From: Marinobacter sp.
GTDB taxonomy: Bacteria; Pseudomonadota; Gammaproteobacteria; Pseudomonadales; Oleiphilaceae
Direction of reading: 5' to 3'
NCBI GenBank assembly: GCA_022565395.1
Contig: JAIUMV010000012.1
Coordinates: 61,543 to 125,542 of the forward strand
DNA length: 64,000 bases
The notes under the pieces were generated by a model. That model worked only from the letters and a program-made list of their open reading frames with translations. It was not told the origin of the DNA and ran no database searches. This document shows positions 15,721 to 24,873 of the stretch, piece by piece (position 1 is the stretch's first letter; every line of letters begins with the position of its first letter). Both the position numbers and the translations under genes were made by a program.

Positions 15721-17358
15721 ATGATTCGCCTGACCGAACTTCAACTCCCTCTGGACCACCCGGAGTCAGCCCTGCGGGCGGCCATCCTCACGCGCCTGAA
15801 GCTGGGTGACGATGACCTGCTCAACTTCCAGGTGTTCAAACGCAGCTACGATGCCCGCAAGAAGAACAGCGAGATCAAGTTTGTCTATATCATTGATCTG
15901 GAAGCCCGGGATGAAGCCAACGTGCTGTCCCGCTTTGCCGACGATCAACACGTGCGCCCGGCGCCGGATACTGCCTACCACATGGTTGGCCAGGCACCCA
16001 GCGGGCTGACGGAGCGCCCCATTGTTATCGGCCTCGGCCCCTGTGGGCTGTTTGCCGCGCTGCTGCTGGCGCAGATGGGCTTCCGCCCCCTTGTGCTGGA
16101 GCGGGGTAAGGACGTGCGTCGTCGCACCAAAGACACCTGGGCCCTGTGGCGCAAGAAGCAGCTGTCACCGGAGTCCAACGTGCAATTCGGTGAAGGCGGT
16201 GCGGGGCTGTTCTCCGACGGCAAGCTGTATAGCCAGATCAAAGACCCGAAATTCTACGGTCGCAAGGTGATGAGCGAGTTCGTCAAGGCGGGCGCGCCAG
16301 AAGAAATTCTTTATGTCAGCAAGCCCCATATCGGCACCTTCCGCCTCACAGGGGTGGTGTCCCGTATGCGGGAAGAAATCATCGCCCTGGGGGGTGAGAT
16401 CCGTTTTGAGCACAAGGTGACCGACCTGCTGCTGGAGGACGGCCAGATCAAAGGTGTGGCACTGGCCAACGGGAAACAGCTCATGAGCCGCCATGTGGTG
16501 CTGGCGCTGGGCCATAGCGCCCGGGAAACCTTCCGCATGCTGCACCAGCGGGGTGTATTTCTGGAGGCAAAGCCGTTTGCCATTGGCTTTCGCATCGAGC
16601 ACCCGCAAACCCTGATCGATCAGGCGCGCCTGGGCAAATATGCTGGCCACCCGGCCCTCGGTGCAGCGGATTACAAGCTGGTTTACCACGCCAGTAACGG
16701 TCGCGCCGTGTACAGCTTCTGCATGTGTCCCGGCGGCACCGTTGTCGCCGCCACCTCGGAACCAGGGCGGGTGGTGACCAACGGTATGAGTCAGTATTCC
16801 CGTAACGAGCGGAACGCCAATGCGGGCATAGTGGTAAGCATCAACCCTGAACAGGACTACCCTGGCGATCCGCTGGCGGGGGTTGAGCTGCAGGAGCAGC
16901 TGGAGGCCAATGCCTATGTGCTGGGAGGCAGCGATTACTGCGCCCCGGCCCAGTTGGTGGGGGACTTCATTGCCGGCCGCCCCTCCAGCGAATTGGGGGA
17001 GGTTGAGCCTTCCTACAAACCCGGTATCCGCCTGGGTGATCTGGCCCCTTCATTGCCCGGCTATGCCATTGACGCCATCCGTGAAGCCCTGCCCGCCTTT
17101 GGTCGGCAAATTCGTGGTTTTGATCGTGCCGACGCGCTGCTGACCGGTATCGAAACCCGCACCTCCTCCCCGGTGCGTATCACCCGCGACCCCGAGACCC
17201 TGCAAAGTCTGAACACCCGGGGCCTTTATCCCGCCGGGGAAGGCGCAGGCTATGCCGGTGGCATTCTCTCCGCAGGTGTAGACGGCATCAAGGTGGCAGA
17301 AGCAGTCGCCAAGGCCATGCTGGCCGAGGCACAAAGCGCAACAGGTAACCAGGTATGA
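15721..17358 (+). CDS. FAD-dependent oxidoreductase (COG2509-like)
   Basis: A 545-residue flavoprotein. An N-terminal 90-residue domain (RLTELQLPLDHPE...) precedes the dinucleotide fold PIVIGLGPCGLFAALLLAQM near residues 100-119. The C-terminus has GLYPAGEGAGYAGGI near residue 505, which binds FAD in this family of NAD(FAD)-utilising dehydrogenases. The substrate is unknown. Start ATG 15721 follows GGAAGCACC. Its stop overlaps the next gene's start in ATGA, so it is co-transcribed with the SpoU-type methylase. Confidence 0.85.
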   Translation: MIRLTELQLPLDHPESALRAAILTRLKLGDDDLLNFQVFKRSYDARKKNSEIKFVYIIDLEARDEANVLSRFADDQHVRPAPDTAYHMVGQAPSGLTERPIVIGLGPCGLFAALLLAQMGFRPLVLERGKDVRRRTKDTWALWRKKQLSPESNVQFGEGGAGLFSDGKLYSQIKDPKFYGRKVMSEFVKAGAPEEILYVSKPHIGTFRLTGVVSRMREEIIALGGEIRFEHKVTDLLLEDGQIKGVALANGKQLMSRHVVLALGHSARETFRMLHQRGVFLEAKPFAIGFRIEHPQTLIDQARLGKYAGHPALGAADYKLVYHASNGRAVYSFCMCPGGTVVAATSEPGRVVTNGMSQYSRNERNANAGIVVSINPEQDYPGDPLAGVELQEQLEANAYVLGGSDYCAPAQLVGDFIAGRPSSELGEVEPSYKPGIRLGDLAPSLPGYAIDAIREALPAFGRQIRGFDRADALLTGIETRTSSPVRITRDPETLQSLNTRGLYPAGEGAGYAGGILSAGVDGIKVAEAVAKAMLAEAQSATGNQV

Positions 17359-18131
17359 AGCTGGACGACATCAAAAAGCTGCACCAGAAAAAGTACCGTC
17401 AGGCCCTGGGGCACTTTTTGGTGGAAGGTGAGCATCTGGTGCTGGAGCTGGAAAAGGCCGCCAGACACAACAGCCACTGGCAGCAGGCTAGGCTCTATGT
17501 CACCGAGCAGTATCAGGACTGGCCCGGCCCCTGGCCCAAGCAGGTGGTCAGTGAGCGGCAAATGGCGCAACTGGCGGACACCAAGACCCCACAGGGCATA
17601 CTGGCCGTGGTGCCGTTACCCGCCAACAGCAGCAAAATGGGTGTTGAAACCAAAGGTGAGAAGGCCGTGTACCTGCACGAAGTGCAGGACCCCGGTAACC
17701 TGGGCACCATCCTGCGCACCCTCGCTTGGTTTGGCGGCATGCGCTGCCTGCTCAGCCCCGGCAGCGTGGACCCCTACAACCCGAAAGTGGTGCGGGCCAG
17801 CATGGGGGCCATTTTCCATGTTGCCCTGGAAACAGAGGTAACGCTGGCGGCGCTGGCGGGCCGCTATAGCCGTATCGCCTGCCTGGATATCGGCGGCGAG
17901 CCGGTGACGTCACCCACCTTCCAGGCCCATGACTGCTACCTGTTTGGCAATGAGGCCCGTGGAGTGCCACAAGCAGCGCTGACACCGCTGAAAGCCACGC
18001 GCTATACCATTCCCGGCGCGGCAGCGATTGAGTCACTGAATCTGGCCTCTGCGGTGAATATGGCGGCCTATGAACTCAACCGTTCTGTAGCATCAGCACC
18101 AGCCGGGTCTGCCCACCCGGCGGCAGAGTAA
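17355..18131 (+). CDS. TrmH/SpoU-family RNA 2'-O-methyltransferase
   Basis: A 258-residue SPOUT enzyme: an N-terminal substrate-binding region (HQKKYRQALGHFLVEGEHLV) then a knotted SAM-binding domain with VQDPGNLGTILRTLAWFG (about 110-127), LFGNEARGVP (about 195-204) and IPGAAAIESLNLASAVNMAAYE at the C-terminus. These are motifs 1-3 of the family. The target nucleotide is unknown. It overlaps the upstream flavoprotein by four bases, and its 3' end overlaps the convergent mutarotase gene by 56 bases. Confidence 0.88.
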   Translation: MKLDDIKKLHQKKYRQALGHFLVEGEHLVLELEKAARHNSHWQQARLYVTEQYQDWPGPWPKQVVSERQMAQLADTKTPQGILAVVPLPANSSKMGVETKGEKAVYLHEVQDPGNLGTILRTLAWFGGMRCLLSPGSVDPYNPKVVRASMGAIFHVALETEVTLAALAGRYSRIACLDIGGEPVTSPTFQAHDCYLFGNEARGVPQAALTPLKATRYTIPGAAAIESLNLASAVNMAAYELNRSVASAPAGSAHPAAE

Positions 18132-18960
18132 CGCTGTCATCTGCCGCATTGGCGGTTTCAATGCAGACCATGTTACGCCAATCTTCGGCGCCAAAATCCG
18201 ACAGCCGGGCAGCTTTTTCCGGGCCAGGGTTCCAGACCACCGCTGAGCCACTACCCTCCCCCTGCAACACCCGGCAATTTGCTGGCGTCACCAGTCGCAA
18301 GCGCCCGTGTTGCAGGTAAATCCGGTCTGTCTCACCAACAAACCGCACTGCACCCTGTTGCTGTTTACGCTGCCAGTCCGCCAGGGTATCCAGATAGGCA
18401 GCCCCGTCCAGGCCGTGAATCTCAGCCGTCGCAACATCAGCTACCGGCAGGTAGGTGTGCAGCGCCTGGGATAGCGCCAGCGGTGTTGTGCCTACATTTT
18501 CCGTTATCAGTGCAATCCGGCAGCCCTGGCCGGTAAAGGTAAACTCCGCCTGCACCCGCGCCTGCCCGGACCACAGAGGCGCAAACCCTTCGCTGGCATC
18601 CAGGGCCAGCACCACACGCACAGCGTCATCGCTTTCATCCACCGTCACCCATGTCCAGCGTTGGTGGCGGGCAAAACCATGGGCTGAGGTGCTGCTGATC
18701 TGGCGGGCGACCGCCGCAGGGTTACGGGCAGGGTCCCCAAACCAGGGCCAGCACACCGGCACGCCGCCCCGAATGGCACGCCCCTGCCGATACTGCGCCT
18801 GGGGGCTTAGCCAAAGCCAGTTGCCTTGCCCGCTGGGGGCATAATGGGTCAGATGCGCGCCCTGCAAAAAAAGCTGCGCACTGAATTGGGGGTGCCGGAT
18901 GGCCAGGGCCTCCAGTTCGCCCACCTGTTCGCGCTGCACTGTGTTCTGAATCCGGGACAT
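18076..18960 (-). CDS. D-hexose-6-phosphate mutarotase (YeaD-like)
   Basis: A 294-residue aldose-1-epimerase-fold enzyme that interconverts anomers of hexose 6-phosphates. Typical motifs are LWLSPQAQYRQGRAIRGGVP with the following CWPWFG, HGFAR, and near the C-terminus VVWNPGPEKAARLSDFG. The open frame runs back to 19044, but the ATG at 18960 gives the standard length and has AGGA upstream. The last 56 bases overlap the convergent methylase gene. Confidence 0.88.
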   Translation of the reverse strand: MSRIQNTVQREQVGELEALAIRHPQFSAQLFLQGAHLTHYAPSGQGNWLWLSPQAQYRQGRAIRGGVPVCWPWFGDPARNPAAVARQISSTSAHGFARHQRWTWVTVDESDDAVRVVLALDASEGFAPLWSGQARVQAEFTFTGQGCRIALITENVGTTPLALSQALHTYLPVADVATAEIHGLDGAAYLDTLADWQRKQQQGAVRFVGETDRIYLQHGRLRLVTPANCRVLQGEGSGSAVVWNPGPEKAARLSDFGAEDWRNMVCIETANAADDSVTLPPGGQTRLVLMLQNG

Positions 18961-19133
18961 AAACACAAATCCTAAACCGCTTTCAAAGAAAGTTCGCCAA
19001 CATAGGGAACCTGTTCCCCTCAGGTTTCGTCGACTTATTGACACAACGCACGACTAAAACATGAACAGCGTCAACTCAAAACATGACAGGTTCGTTTACT
19101 ATGAGCACAGATGAAATTTTGAGAGAGGGTCCC

Positions 19134-19280
19134 ATGGCCAGCGCATGTCAAACCACTGAAAACCGCCAGATCGCCAAGAGCGATGCAGCCCAGCAATTGC
19201 TTGAACAGATTGAGCGCGCATTTTCACCACAGGAATGGATGCAGATCCAGCGCACCGTAAGCCCCATCGCTCAGCAGTAA
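19134..19280 (+). CDS. Possible small protein of 48 residues
   Basis: ATG at 19134 is preceded by GAGAGAGGG, an unusually good ribosome site. The product (MASACQTTENRQIAKSDAAQ...) is polar and helical with no family known to me. The frame also opens further upstream at 19083. A stem-loop follows shortly after the stop. Weakly supported. Confidence 0.35.
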   Translation: MASACQTTENRQIAKSDAAQQLLEQIERAFSPQEWMQIQRTVSPIAQQ

Positions 19281-19303
19281 TCAGCAGTAGAAAGCACCAC
19301 CCT

Positions 19304-19339
19304 AAGCTGCCGTGCAGCGCCCTTCGGCGCCACGGCAGC
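19304..19339. terminator. Stem-loop between convergent genes
   Basis: Arms GCTGCCGTG/CACGGCAGC surround an inner GCGCC..GGCGC hairpin. It lies between the small ORF (+) and the redox lipoprotein gene (-) and could serve both. There is no clear T-run. Confidence 0.45.
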
Positions 19340-19347
19340 GTTGTCCG

Positions 19348-19788
19348 TTACCGTGTATTGAACAGGCGATCAAAACGCTCCGGGTTGAAGCCGTTCATCC
19401 GCTCGTCGCCGATCAATATTACCGGCACACCCTTGCCCCCCAACGCATCGTAACGCCGCTTGGCGTTAGGATCCTTGTCGATATCAAATTCGCGGAAGGC
19501 AATGTTATTGCGTTTGAAGTGCTCCCGCGCGCGCGTGCAGTGCGGGCACCAGTCAGTGGCGTACATAACAACCGCAGGCGGCCTGGCGGGCATCTGATCC
19601 AGCACACCCTGATAGTCCACCTGCTGATAGGTGTTAACGCGCACCTCCACCCGTTCGCTGTTCTGCTGCCCCACCGGGCGATCAGAAAAATGCACCTGGC
19701 CATTTTCGTCTGTCCAACGGTAAATGCCAGCCTGGGCTATAAGGGGAAACAAAAGAAACAACAGTGCCAGGGATCGAAAGTAACGCAT
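19348..19788 (-). CDS. Exported DUF4124-glutaredoxin fusion
   Basis: A 146-residue protein with a signal peptide (1-20, ending AQA), a DUF4124 domain (GIYRWTDENGQVHFSDRP, 21-38) and a C-terminal glutaredoxin/thioredoxin-like domain with Cys81-Pro-His-Cys84 and the cis-proline motif GVPVILI. It likely handles disulfides in the periplasm. The open frame extends to 19860, but GAAGG before the ATG at 19788 and the signal peptide fix the start. Confidence 0.85.
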   Translation of the reverse strand: MRYFRSLALLFLLFPLIAQAGIYRWTDENGQVHFSDRPVGQQNSERVEVRVNTYQQVDYQGVLDQMPARPPAVVMYATDWCPHCTRAREHFKRNNIAFREFDIDKDPNAKRRYDALGGKGVPVILIGDERMNGFNPERFDRLFNTR

Positions 19789-20010
19789 TTTTAACCTTCC
19801 TTGATTAGGGTGATCCTGCAGGGATTTGCCCACTTTATTCTGACCACCTGAGTGAGGCAAGCACTTGTAAAGGTTGGACAGTACCGGCGGGCAGACCTAT
19901 CTTGTTAACTAGTTGATCCACATCATGCCGTGACGGTGTGATAAGGGATTACAGTGAGCAGATGAACAAGGTTCACCAAGAAACATCAAGCCTACCATCA
20001 GGAGCTGTTT

Positions 20011-21027
20011 ATGGCCGTGTCCGCCACCGTTAACCTGCACATCGGCAGTGCAATCCCCCTGGGTAATGAAGCAGAAACCGCCAAGGTCATCACCCTCTGG
20101 CAATACCTTAACGGTTACTTCAAGAACCGCAGCTTCAAGGCCCAGAGTGGCATCAACGGTAACACCAGTAGCTACCAGATCACCCTGGATGCCAGTGATC
20201 TGCTGAGCTGTTTGCAGGGCGCACAGCATACCTCAGGCTCCTTTACCGAACACCGCAAAGCCCATATGGACGATGAGTCCCATCGAGTAGATGCCGAGCT
20301 GGCCATTACCATCAGCCACCCGGACCATGAGCTGGATGAGGAGGAAAGTTATCAGGTAGCCACGGTTTTTATTCAGCAGCTGGTTATTGCGACCCACCTG
20401 GCCTTGCCCGGTGCCCTGCATATGCTGAATACCCGTTTCACCGGCCCGGGTTCTCACCGCTATGAAGCCCAGCATTATGATTGCCGCATTCTCTACGGCG
20501 CCCTCAAAACATCCGAAGCCAACAACTGGCCGAAGCTGCAGAGCCACCCCTTTGAAACCATCTGGGCATGGCTCAATGACTGTGAGGTCAGCCAGAGCGA
20601 TACCGCCATCACAGACATCAACAAGGTACTGTTCACCCTGTTGAAAATTGCTCAGCAAAGACAGGAGTACAGTGCCCGTACCGTGCTACTGATTGTCTAC
20701 CCTCTTGAAGTCCTGATGGGCACACAGTCCCCTTGCAGCATGGCACGCACCCGTAACCGTGCTCGCCTGATCATGGGCAAGATTCCGGAATCTGCAGACT
20801 GCTTTATCGAACTGTTTGAAGTCCGTAACAGCCTGTTTGTGGCCACCCAGCCGGTGCATCGTCCGCCGCTGATCTGCCACAACTCCGCTGAAGCCTTGAA
20901 GGAGCAGATCGGCCAGTACAACACGGCGGTGGAATCCGGTACCGCGCTGCTGCTGGCCCTGCTGCAGGATCTGATTGCCCATGGTGCGCAAAAGTACGAT
21001 TTCAGCGAGAGCTTTGCGCGCCAGTAG
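20011..21027 (+). CDS. Hypothetical protein of 338 residues
   Basis: I do not recognise the family. No signal peptide or membrane helix is evident; it is predicted soluble with mixed alpha/beta content. Local features are a histidine- and acid-rich stretch ISHPDHELDEEESYQ (about 107-121) and a helical region LLKIAQQRQEYSARTVLLIV. AGGAGC precedes the ATG at good spacing. The PfkB-type kinase starts immediately after its stop with no gap, so the two are probably co-transcribed. Confidence 0.75.
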   Translation: MAVSATVNLHIGSAIPLGNEAETAKVITLWQYLNGYFKNRSFKAQSGINGNTSSYQITLDASDLLSCLQGAQHTSGSFTEHRKAHMDDESHRVDAELAITISHPDHELDEEESYQVATVFIQQLVIATHLALPGALHMLNTRFTGPGSHRYEAQHYDCRILYGALKTSEANNWPKLQSHPFETIWAWLNDCEVSQSDTAITDINKVLFTLLKIAQQRQEYSARTVLLIVYPLEVLMGTQSPCSMARTRNRARLIMGKIPESADCFIELFEVRNSLFVATQPVHRPPLICHNSAEALKEQIGQYNTAVESGTALLLALLQDLIAHGAQKYDFSESFARQ

Positions 21028-22017
21028 ATGCCCGGGACTGTACCCATGCCAACCATAGTCACCCTGACCATGAACCCGACCGTTGACCTGTTCGGCGCAA
21101 CGGACGAGTTGGTCAGAGACGCCAAAAGCCGCTGCGAGGTACTCAGCCGCGAACCCGGAGGCGGCGGCATCAATGTCGCCCGCAACCTGCACCGGCTTGG
21201 GCTGCCAGTGCAGGCTGTGTTCCCTGCTGGCGGCATTCTTGGCAAGCTGCTTCAAGACTTGCTGAATCAGGACGGGCTGGCCTACCGATGCCTCCCCACC
21301 GAAGCGGAAACCCGCCAGAATTTCGCCCTGTCAGAGCAGTCCACGGGGCGCCTCTATCATTTTGTGTTTCCAGGCCCTCAACTGCAGACATCGGAATGGC
21401 AGGCGTGTCTCGCTGCCATGGATACCCTGCCTGCTGCAACAGAATACCTGATTCTGAGCGGTAGCCTGCCAGCAGGGGTGCCTGAAGACTTTTATGCCCA
21501 GGTGGCAACAAATGCGCGGATGCGAGGCATCAAGGTGATCCTGGACACATCTGGCGCGCCTCTGCGGGCGGCTTTGAAGGCCGGGGTTTATATCGCCAAG
21601 ATCAATCATCAGGAGTTTGCCGAGCTGGGTTACACCTTTGACGGCGAGGTGGACAGCATGCTGGAGGCCATGGTGCGCATGGTGAACGAAGGCAGTACCG
21701 AGATTCTGATTGTAACCCTCGGCCCTAAGGGTGCCTTGCTGGTCAGCCGCGATGGCGAATGCCTGCATGCCTGGCCGCCACCCACGGAGGTGGTGGGTCA
21801 CGTTGGTGCGGGTGATGGCTTTGTGTCCCTGCTGGTGTATCAGCTATGCCAGGGCAAGTCGCTGGATGAAGCTTTTGCCTATGGTGTTGCTGCCGCTGCA
21901 GCGGTCGTGCGCAGTCCGGGTAATCAAGTGCAGGATATGACGGAGGTCGAGGCGTTGTATCGGGAGATTGAAAGCAAGCGAAATGCAGTGCCCTCTCCCT
22001 TGAGGGGAGAGGGCTAG
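21028..22017 (+). CDS. PfkB-family (1-phosphofructokinase-like) sugar kinase
   Basis: A 329-residue ribokinase-fold kinase: MNPTVDLFG at the N-terminus, GGGGINVARNLHRLG (about 52-66), and the catalytic GAGDGF (about 258-263; the usual GAGDS/A) with the aspartate base. Members phosphorylate fructose 1-phosphate, fructose 6-phosphate or tagatose 6-phosphate. The start may be ATG 21028 or ATG 21046. Its last nine or so residues (PSPLRGEG) and its stop codon are supplied by a REP palindrome, so the original C-terminus has been replaced. Confidence 0.85.
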   Translation: MPGTVPMPTIVTLTMNPTVDLFGATDELVRDAKSRCEVLSREPGGGGINVARNLHRLGLPVQAVFPAGGILGKLLQDLLNQDGLAYRCLPTEAETRQNFALSEQSTGRLYHFVFPGPQLQTSEWQACLAAMDTLPAATEYLILSGSLPAGVPEDFYAQVATNARMRGIKVILDTSGAPLRAALKAGVYIAKINHQEFAELGYTFDGEVDSMLEAMVRMVNEGSTEILIVTLGPKGALLVSRDGECLHAWPPPTEVVGHVGAGDGFVSLLVYQLCQGKSLDEAFAYGVAAAAAVVRSPGNQVQDMTEVEALYREIESKRNAVPSPLRGEG

Positions 22018-22028
22018 GGTGAGGGTGA
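21991..22028 (+). repeat. REP-type palindrome, copy 3, inside pfkB-like 3' end
   Basis: Core CTCTCCCTTGAGGGGAGAG followed by GGCTAGGGTGAGGGTGA. The TAG in this tail is the stop codon of the kinase gene. Confidence 0.8.
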
Positions 22029-22092
22029 AACAATCAGTGAAGCAACGCTTCACCAGCCTTGTGATTAGGCGGCCCCTGCGGGTCTCGTTAGC

Positions 22093-22127
22093 CACCCTCA
22101 CCCCCTCTCCCCTCAAGGGAGAGGGGC
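22093..22127 (-). repeat. REP-type palindrome, copy 4, inverted
   Basis: Minus-strand copy of the same core with the TGAGGGTGG tail. With copy 3 it forms an inverted pair about 65 bases apart, the usual geometry of a REPIN. It sits between two converging transcription units. Confidence 0.8.
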
Positions 22128-22201
22128 TATAATGAGCAAGGCCACAATATCTGACTCATTTACACACCGGCCCCGTGCTTTGAAAGGGCAAGGGCTTATT
22201 A

Positions 22202-23248
22202 TTAACGACCGGCCTTGAGCATTTCCCAGTAGCGCAGGTAGATCTGCAGGGCTTCATCGCCAACATCTTCCTGGAACTCGGCGTTCACCAGGTCTTCCTC
22301 AGTGGGGTAGCTGGTGCGGTCGCCCCGGACGTCATCCTCAAGCAGGGCTTTGCCCGCCACGTTCGGTGTGGCATAACCAATCTCAGTACTTACCAGCGCA
22401 GCGATTTCCGGGCGCAGCATGAAGTCGATGAACTTGTGAGCAGCTTCAACATTGCGGGCGTTGCGGGGAATCACGAAGCTGTCCAGCCACACAATGGCGC
22501 CTTCCTCCGGGTAGATGTAAGTTAGGGATGGCATATCCTCCTGCCCCATTACCGCTTCACCGTTCCAGATCATGCCCACATGGGTTTCGCCTTCCAGATA
22601 AGGCATGCGAGGCGCGTCAGAGTTGAAAGTGCGCACAGATGGCACCAGCTCCGCCAGCTTGCGGTAGGCGGCTTCAATCTCATCCGGGTTGCGGGTGTTA
22701 CCGGAATAACCCAGCACTCGCAAACCAACATGGAATACTTCGCGCATGTCGTTGGTCATCATTACGCGGCCAACGAAGTCTTCACGCCACAGGTCCTCCC
22801 AGCGCGTCACCTCAGCGGGATCGACACGATCTGCCACCACCGCCAGGCCCGTGGTACCCCACAGGTAAGGCACGCTGTAGGCGTTGTCAGGGTCAATGTT
22901 GAGGTTGATCAGGCTGGGGTCCAGGTTGTCAAAGTTGCTCAGCTGACTGCGGTCAATAGGGGCAAGCAGGCCCTCGTTGCGCATCTTGTTGACGTAATAG
23001 GTAGAGGGTACTGCCAGATCATAATGGCTGCTGCTGTCCAGCAGACGCAAACGGGCGTACATGGCCTCGTTGCTGTCATAGGTGGTGTAGATGACCCGAA
23101 TGCCTGTCTCCGCCCGAAACTGGTCCAGGACCTCCTGCGGCATGTACTCAGACCAGTTGTACAGGTTAAGGACGGGCTGATCCTGTTTGCTGCAACCAGC
23201 CAACCCCAGAGATAGGGCTGCAACGCCAACCAAAGCCATTTTTTTCAT
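22202..23248 (-). CDS. potD: Polyamine ABC transporter, substrate-binding lipoprotein
   Basis: A 348-residue PotD/PotF-type protein. The lipobox LAGC (about residues 16-19) anchors it in the membrane facing the periplasm. The mature part begins with NLYNWSEYMPQEVLDQF, a family hallmark, and has the interdomain region YSVPYLWGTTGLAV. It binds spermidine or putrescine. GAGGAG precedes ATG 23248. It overlaps the permease gene upstream by four bases and is last in a four-gene operon. Confidence 0.92.
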   Translation of the reverse strand: MKKMALVGVAALSLGLAGCSKQDQPVLNLYNWSEYMPQEVLDQFRAETGIRVIYTTYDSNEAMYARLRLLDSSSHYDLAVPSTYYVNKMRNEGLLAPIDRSQLSNFDNLDPSLINLNIDPDNAYSVPYLWGTTGLAVVADRVDPAEVTRWEDLWREDFVGRVMMTNDMREVFHVGLRVLGYSGNTRNPDEIEAAYRKLAELVPSVRTFNSDAPRMPYLEGETHVGMIWNGEAVMGQEDMPSLTYIYPEEGAIVWLDSFVIPRNARNVEAAHKFIDFMLRPEIAALVSTEIGYATPNVAGKALLEDDVRGDRTSYPTEEDLVNAEFQEDVGDEALQIYLRYWEMLKAGR

Positions 23249-24015
23249 CGATTGCTCCTCATGAGAATCCATTGTGATAGCAACAACATAGTGAGTGAGA
23301 ATACCAGTAGCAAGGTACCCAGGGCATTAACTTCCGGCCGCAGGCCCACGCGCACCATGGAATAGATACGTAACGGCAAAATCTCGTAACTCGGTCCACT
23401 GACAAACGTGCTCACCACAACGTCATCCAGCGACAGGGTAAAACCCAGCAGCCAGCCCGCCAGCAAGGCCGGCATGATCACCGGCACCAGTACCGTCCTG
23501 ACAACGGTGAACTCACTGGCGCCAAGGTCCCGGGCCGCTTCCAGCAACCGATTGTCAAAGCCCCGCAAACGGGCACTGACGGTAATCACCACAAACGGCA
23601 GGCAAAAGGTCACATGGGCCAGCAGCAGCGAGACAAAGCCCAGCTGCAGCCCCACCATCAGGAACAGGGCCAGCAGGGACACCGCCAAAACAATCTCTGG
23701 TGACATCATCACCACAAACAACATGCCCTGTAACATGGGTTTGCCGCGAAACCGGTAGCGGTGCAGTGCCAGTGCAGTCAGCGCACCAATGAGCGTGGAC
23801 ACGGTGGCGGCGGCCAGGGCCAGCCAAAGCGAGTTCCACATGGCCTGTACCATGGCCTGGTTGTTGAACAGGGCCTCATACCAACGCAGGCTGAAGCCTC
23901 CCCAACGATAGGCGGTGCGGGCATCATTGAAGGAGAACACCACCAGCACCAGAATGGGGATATATAGCAGCAGGTAAACCAGTGCCAGATAGGTGCGAGG
24001 TAGCCAGCGAGTCAT
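23245..24015 (-). CDS. potC: Polyamine ABC transporter permease (PotC-like)
   Basis: A 256-residue permease with six predicted helices. The cytoplasmic EAA loop reads EAARDLGASEFTVVRTVLVPVIMP split over residues about 160-183. It forms the channel with PotB. Start ATG 24015 overlaps the end of potB. Confidence 0.92.
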   Translation of the reverse strand: MTRWLPRTYLALVYLLLYIPILVLVVFSFNDARTAYRWGGFSLRWYEALFNNQAMVQAMWNSLWLALAAATVSTLIGALTALALHRYRFRGKPMLQGMLFVVMMSPEIVLAVSLLALFLMVGLQLGFVSLLLAHVTFCLPFVVITVSARLRGFDNRLLEAARDLGASEFTVVRTVLVPVIMPALLAGWLLGFTLSLDDVVVSTFVSGPSYEILPLRIYSMVRVGLRPEVNALGTLLLVFSLTMLLLSQWILMRSNR

Positions 24016-24872
24016 GCGCCCTCCTCACCCAGCCGCCGGCGGCTGAATCTGTGAGCCAGCAACAGGAAGGCCATGGCCAGGGTCAGCAATACGCTGGCGG
24101 CCGCACCAAAAGGCCAGTCCCGGGCATCCAGGAACTGGTTCTTGATGACATTGCCCACCAGCAGGTTGCGGGCACCGCCCAGTACATCCGCCACATAGAA
24201 CATCCCCATGGCGGGCAGGAACACCAGCAGCACACCGGCAATCACCCCCGGCAGTGTCAGCGGCACGATCACATGCAAGAAGGTGGGCAAACGCCCGGCC
24301 CCCAGGTCATGGGAGGCCATCACCAGCTCCTTCTTGAGGTCTTCAAACACCGCATATAAAGGCAGAATCATGAAGGGCAACAACAGATACACCAGACCGA
24401 TGATGACAGCCGTCTCGGTATAGAGCAGCTCCAGCGGCTGATCAATCACCCCCAGTGACTGCAGGCCGCTGTTTATCAGGCCATTACCCGCCAACAGCAT
24501 CTTGATGGCATAGGTTCGCACCAACGAGTTGGTCCAGAAAGGCACGATCAGCAGGAAAATAAGCAGCGTCTGCCAGCGCTTGTCCACGCCTGCCAGGGCC
24601 CACGCAAAGGGATAACCGATCAGCAGGCATAACACGGTGGTTACCGCAGCCATGTACAGGGAGTGCAGGAACACCTGCACATACAGGGGGTCCATCAGGC
24701 GCTGGTAGTTTTCCAGGGTAAACGGCAGGGTGAGGAAGTCCACCGGGTCCCGGGTCAGCAGACTGGTACCCACCACCAGCACGTTGGGCACCAGCACCAG
24801 CGCCAGCAACCAAACCCAGACCAGCAGGAGCACTGCATTCTTGAAGGGCTGACGAAACGCCTGACCAAACAT
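24012..24872 (-). CDS. potB: Polyamine ABC transporter permease (PotB-like)
   Basis: A 286-residue inner-membrane permease with six helices and an EAA-type loop (MASHDLGAGRLPTFLHVIVP). The frame opens at 24908, inside potA, but AAGGGG before ATG 24872, one base after the potA stop, is the likely start. Pairs with PotC. Confidence 0.9.
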   Translation of the reverse strand: MFGQAFRQPFKNAVLLLVWVWLLALVLVPNVLVVGTSLLTRDPVDFLTLPFTLENYQRLMDPLYVQVFLHSLYMAAVTTVLCLLIGYPFAWALAGVDKRWQTLLIFLLIVPFWTNSLVRTYAIKMLLAGNGLINSGLQSLGVIDQPLELLYTETAVIIGLVYLLLPFMILPLYAVFEDLKKELVMASHDLGAGRLPTFLHVIVPLTLPGVIAGVLLVFLPAMGMFYVADVLGGARNLLVGNVIKNQFLDARDWPFGAAASVLLTLAMAFLLLAHRFSRRRLGEEGA

Positions 24873-24873
24873 A

